Shown here in pieces: positions 63,947 to 64,000 of a DNA stretch of 64,000 nucleotides. The number at the start of each line of letters is the position of its first letter. Position 1 is the first letter of the stretch. The notes beneath the pieces are model-generated. The model ran no database searches, was not told where the DNA came from, and worked only from the letters and a program-made list of their open reading frames with translations. The translations under genes were made by a program, and so were the position numbers. The DNA comes from Planctomycetota bacterium (GTDB lineage: Bacteria > Planctomycetota > UBA1135): positions 150,929 through 214,928 of the forward strand of contig JABHIE010000029.1 of the NCBI GenBank assembly GCA_018671175.1, read 5' to 3'.

Positions 63947-64000
63947 ATGTCTCGCACACGAAATGTAGTCCCACGCCTCCGCCGCCGCCGTCGCTTGATG
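63947..64000 (+). CDS. rplT: 50S ribosomal protein L20, N-terminal fragment
   Basis: The first 18 codons only, from ATG three bases after the rpmI stop: MSRTRNVVPRLRRRRRLM. The basic N terminus and position after rpmI identify L20. The gene continues beyond the window. Confidence 0.8.
   Translation, partial: MSRTRNVVPRLRRRRRLM

Overview
The window is a gene-dense stretch of a bacterial chromosome of moderate GC content. The longest stretch without a gene is about 250 bases and holds two tRNAs. The gene set points to a Planctomycetota-like organism: secreted proteins with FG-GAP or HEAT-like repeats, several membrane or lipoprotein sulfatase-superfamily enzymes, an orphan McsB-type arginine kinase, a DUF58 plus BatA-like pair, and an ECF sigma/anti-sigma pair. 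The phylum is an inference from content; no rRNA is present to fix it.

Layout. 1-2.75 kb: end of an iron-type ABC transporter (lipoprotein and start of a permease) and a lipoprotein sulfatase-like hydrolase. 2.8-7.4 kb: aminotransferase, threonine aldolase, phosphomannomutase and arginase on the plus strand. 7.4-15.6 kb: a K+ channel, mcsB-moaA, an M61 peptidase, pyrC and a DUF58/BatA-like pair. 15.7-24.7 kb: NhaC-type antiporter, asnS, a sigma-70 factor and several secreted proteins of unknown function. 24.7-30.3 kb: a three-subunit molybdenum hydroxylase of the 4-hydroxybenzoyl-CoA reductase type, facing a MocA-like nucleotidyltransferase and a cysteine-desulfurase-like enzyme that could mature its cofactor. 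30.4-35.8 kb: two 647-residue LtaS-like membrane hydrolases flanking a ThiF/MoeB-type E1 enzyme and three tRNAs (Leu, His, Arg). 35.8-44.8 kb: FG-GAP protein, pepN, a convergent NtrC/NtrB-like pair, purD-fur. 44.8-53.6 kb: purQ-purSL, accA, ECF sigma/anti-sigma/pseudo-HtrA operon, a TPR lipoprotein and ndk. 53.6-64 kb: the complete F1Fo ATP synthase operon running on into aspS, infC, rpmI and rplT.

Two features run through the whole window. First, many genes that lead transcription units have a -10-like hexamer (TANNNT, most often TAGAAT or TATCCT) placed exactly six bases before the start codon, so the start codon would sit at +1; Shine-Dalgarno motifs are seen mainly before internal operon genes. 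This suggests widespread leaderless transcription. Several divergent pairs appear to share one symmetric -10 element. Second, the genome is compact: six convergent pairs overlap at their 3' ends and many operon genes overlap by ATGA or TAATG.

No rRNA, CRISPR array, prophage, transposase or integron was seen. The most unusual items are the leaderless promoter pattern, an HtrA-like protein that has lost all three catalytic residues inside an ECF sigma operon, the [4Fe-4S]-loop molybdenum enzyme with its candidate maturation genes, and the paired LtaS-like enzymes with threonine in the nucleophile position.
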